Below are positions 61,707 through 64,000 of a stretch of 64,000 bases of DNA, piece after piece. Below the pieces are notes generated by a model that made no database searches, was not told the origin of the DNA, and worked only from the letters and a program-made list of their open reading frames with translations. The translations under genes were made by a program, and so were the position numbers. The DNA lies in the NCBI GenBank assembly GCA_023284085.1, contig JAKVHY010000027.1:1-64000 (forward strand). The letters are read 5' to 3'. Each line of letters begins with the position of its first letter. The stretch's first letter is position 1. This stretch comes from Shewanella benthica (lineage in GTDB: Bacteria; Pseudomonadota; Gammaproteobacteria; Enterobacterales; Shewanellaceae).

Positions 61707-63128
61707 TTAGTTCGAATCGTTCAACTTCTCTAATAGTTTCTTATGCAATCCACCGAAACCGCCATTACTCATGATGATGATGGTGTCGCCACTCTTCGCC
61801 TTGCGAACGACAGTATCCACTATCTCATCTATGTCATATAGCACAGATACGGGTAACTCGGCTTTTGCCATCGCAGCTTCGATATCCCAATCGATGCTGT
61901 CGGCCTGATAGAGATAAGCCTGGTCGGCAAGGGGCATGGAGCCAGCCAAGGTATCCTTATGAACGCCGCTCTTCATGGTGTTGGAGCGTGGCTCCAGAAT
62001 AATGGTTATCTTGGCCTCCCCCACCTTGGCGCGGCAGCCCTGCAACGTGGTAGCGATAGCGGTAGGATGGTGAGCGAAGTCATCATAAATCTCAATACCA
62101 TTTACCTCACCAATCAGCTCCATGCGACGCTTAGGGGGCTCGAATTGAGTCAAGGCTTGGATAGCCGATTCAGGCTTAACGCCCACATGACGCGCCGCAG
62201 CGATCGCCATGGTGGCATTCTCCACATTGTGCTGACCGATCAAGCTCCAATCTAAGATCCCCTGAGATTTACCATCTAGGAACAACTCGAACTTGTGGCC
62301 GTCAGCAGCAATAAGCTTGCTAGACCAAGTTCCTTGGTTGTCTGCAGCAGAAGTGCCTTTATTATCAGCTATAACATCCGAGCAGTTGCTAACATAAACC
62401 TCTTGCTCACTCCAACAGCCCATGTCGATCACTTGCTGCACAGCCTCGCTGTCTTTGGGCCAGATGATCTTACCCTCTCCAGGTACGGTACGAATCACAT
62501 GGTGAAACTGGCGTTGGATCGCCTTAAGATCATCGAAAATATCGGCGTGATCGAACTCAAGATTGTTGATGACCAAAGTACGCGGCTGATAATGGACAAA
62601 CTTAGAGCGCTTATCGAAAAAAGCACTGTCATACTCGTCGGCTTCCACCACGAAAAACGGTGAGCCGCCCAGACGCGCAGACACGCCGAAGTTTTGCGGC
62701 ACGCCGCCAATCAGGAAGCCAGGCTCATAGCCACAATCTTCTAAGATCCACGCCAACATACTCGAGGTAGAGGTCTTGCCATGCGTCCCCGATATCGCCA
62801 GCACCCAACGATCCTTAAGAATATGCTCGGCCAGAAATTGTGGCCCTGAGGTATAAGCAATGCCGCGATTAAGCACGGCCTCCACGCAAGGGTTTCCCCG
62901 GCTCATGGCGTTGCCAATCACCACTAAGTCCGGCGCATCATCTTCGTTTTTGCCAAGTTGACTAGGATCGAAGCCTTGAATGAGTTCGATACCTTGCTCT
63001 TCGAGCTGAGTGCTCATGGGCGGATAAACATTAGCGTCGCTACCGGTCACCCTGTGACCTTCTGCTCTGGCAAGGAGTGCAAGGCCTCCCATGAAGGTGC
63101 CGCAGATGCCTAAGATGTGTACATGCAT
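61707..63128 (-). CDS. mpl: UDP-N-acetylmuramate:L-alanyl-gamma-D-glutamyl-meso-diaminopimelate ligase
   Basis: 473-aa Mur-type ligase that recycles murein tripeptide. The N-terminal HILGICGTFMGGLALLAR is diagnostic for Mpl; ATP loop GTHGKTSTSSML, VVEADEYDSAF and NGIEIYDDFAHHP follow. It is the first gene of the mpl-ubiX(-hpt) unit. Confidence 0.95.
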   Translation of the reverse strand: MHVHILGICGTFMGGLALLARAEGHRVTGSDANVYPPMSTQLEEQGIELIQGFDPSQLGKNEDDAPDLVVIGNAMSRGNPCVEAVLNRGIAYTSGPQFLAEHILKDRWVLAISGTHGKTSTSSMLAWILEDCGYEPGFLIGGVPQNFGVSARLGGSPFFVVEADEYDSAFFDKRSKFVHYQPRTLVINNLEFDHADIFDDLKAIQRQFHHVIRTVPGEGKIIWPKDSEAVQQVIDMGCWSEQEVYVSNCSDVIADNKGTSAADNQGTWSSKLIAADGHKFELFLDGKSQGILDWSLIGQHNVENATMAIAAARHVGVKPESAIQALTQFEPPKRRMELIGEVNGIEIYDDFAHHPTAIATTLQGCRAKVGEAKITIILEPRSNTMKSGVHKDTLAGSMPLADQAYLYQADSIDWDIEAAMAKAELPVSVLYDIDEIVDTVVRKAKSGDTIIIMSNGGFGGLHKKLLEKLNDSN

Positions 63129-63375
63129 GGAGTTGGCTCTGATGAAGAATAATCTGAGGGGTATTCTAGCGGGATGGGAGACCCTTGTCAGTTAACTATG
63201 ATTTAATGTCGCTAAAAGCCAGACGTATATGATAAATATCGAAATTATCTAGGCAAGACGATGACGCAAAAATATATCGCCAGATAAACGTATCGAATCC
63301 AAGAAACACCTTGCTAGGAAGCTCGACATAGAAGATATTGATCTTCTTAACCACCAAAAAAACCTAACTTTACAT

Positions 63376-64000
63376 ATGCAGTCGACTATTGATATCTCCT
63401 GGGTTCAACTCGCCCTGTTTATGCTGATCTTGGTCATTCCCTTCTTCATCAACCGATATCTAAAGTTAGCGCTCGGCAAGGAGATAATCTCAGCCGTTTT
63501 ACGCATGACGGTACAGCTGATTCTTGTGGGACTTTATCTGCAGTTCCTGTTTGAACTTAACAGTTTACCGCTCAACTTAATTTGGCTTAGCTTAATGTTG
63601 CTTATCGGTGCCAGCGCCATAATCGGTAGTGCTAAGCTGCCTAAGCGACGCCTCTATCTCCCCGTCATTACCGGACTGGTAGTAGGAGTAACGCCTTTAA
63701 TCGCTATTTTGCTGCTTGCACTATTACAACCTGCGCCCCTATATAGCGCCCAATATATGATCCCTATGGCTGGCATGTTATTGGGAAATTGCTTGAGCGG
63801 AAATATTGTCGCGCTACAGAGATTGTTTTCCGCCTTCGAGGAACAGAAAGATCAATATGAAGGAGCGCTAGCACTGGGGGTTAGCCCCTATCAGGCCGCT
63901 TTTCCCTTTATGCAGTCGGCATTGAAGCAGTCATTCGCCCCCATTCTCGCCTCCATGACCACCACTGGCTTAGTCACACTGCCGGGCATGATGACGGGGC
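63376..64000 (+). CDS. fetB: FetB/UPF0014 family ABC permease (partial)
   Basis: Runs off the right edge; 208 codons are seen from ATG 63376. Six hydrophobic segments are visible. The family pattern is clear in LRMTVQLILVGLYLQFLF, IPMAGMLLGNCLSG, and EGALALGVSPYQA followed by TTGLVTLPGMMTG, as in E. coli FetB (YbbM). In E. coli it works with FetA in export linked to iron. The partner ATPase is not in the window. It is divergent from mpl. Confidence 0.85.
   Translation, partial: MQSTIDISWVQLALFMLILVIPFFINRYLKLALGKEIISAVLRMTVQLILVGLYLQFLFELNSLPLNLIWLSLMLLIGASAIIGSAKLPKRRLYLPVITGLVVGVTPLIAILLLALLQPAPLYSAQYMIPMAGMLLGNCLSGNIVALQRLFSAFEEQKDQYEGALALGVSPYQAAFPFMQSALKQSFAPILASMTTTGLVTLPGMMTG

Overview
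The window looks like chromosomal DNA of a marine gammaproteobacterium, most probably Shewanella. The evidence is a tetraheme periplasmic fumarate reductase of the FccA type, several outer-membrane porins and a TonB receptor, a DUF3581 protein, a tandem glycine riboswitch before an AGCS symporter, and a conserved block shared with the E. coli 3-min region (mrcB, hrpB, thpR, pepB-like, sfsA, dksA, gluQ, pcnB, folK, panB, panC, yadH, yadG, hpt). The species is not resolved. All assignments come from reading the sequence; no database search was run.

Layout. 1-6400: a lipoprotein DPP-IV-type peptidase divergent from fbp, then fccA. 6397-9830: a two-component system (periplasmic solute-binding sensor kinase plus an NtrC-like regulator with degenerate ATPase motifs), divergent from fccA across a region with a 26-bp palindrome and a 115-bp-period duplication. 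9890-13425: an S9 peptidase fused to Sel1-type repeats, with a lipoprotein. 13600-16430: an intact dicarboxylate/amino-acid symporter with a decayed copy of its own 3' end. 16431-21986: a three-gene SMC/KITE/kleisin-like operon (MukBEF/MksBEF/Wadjet-like) without a visible JetD nuclease, also followed by a decayed copy of its 3' tail. 22200-25200: a structured repeat, an AGCS symporter with its riboswitch, and DUF3581.

25400-32100: a probably iron-linked envelope cluster: TonB receptor, porin, FMN-binding protein, PepSY-type membrane protein, then a second porin on the other strand. 32550-38607: an orphan type VI secretion cargo operon, vgrG - DUF4123 adaptor (frameshifted) - DUF2235 Tle1-like lipase - DUF2931 lipoprotein (probable immunity). 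38728-63128 is mainly core genome: peptidoglycan synthesis and recycling (mrcB, mpl), RNA enzymes (hrpB, thpR, gluQ, pcnB), stringent response (dksA), folate and pantothenate (folK, panB, panC), ABC exporter (yadGH), purine salvage (hpt), ubiquinone (ubiX), with a GGDEF/EAL protein and an unusual membrane regulator combining a winged-helix domain and a receiver-like domain. A FetB/UPF0014 permease runs off the right edge.

The points most worth following are the nuclease-less condensin-like operon, the wHTH-TM-receiver protein, the conserved AUU start of pcnB, the flavinylated iron cluster, the T6SS cargo module, the two 3'-tail duplications and the CTAG-rich intergenic repeats (including a perfect 9-copy heptamer after fbp).
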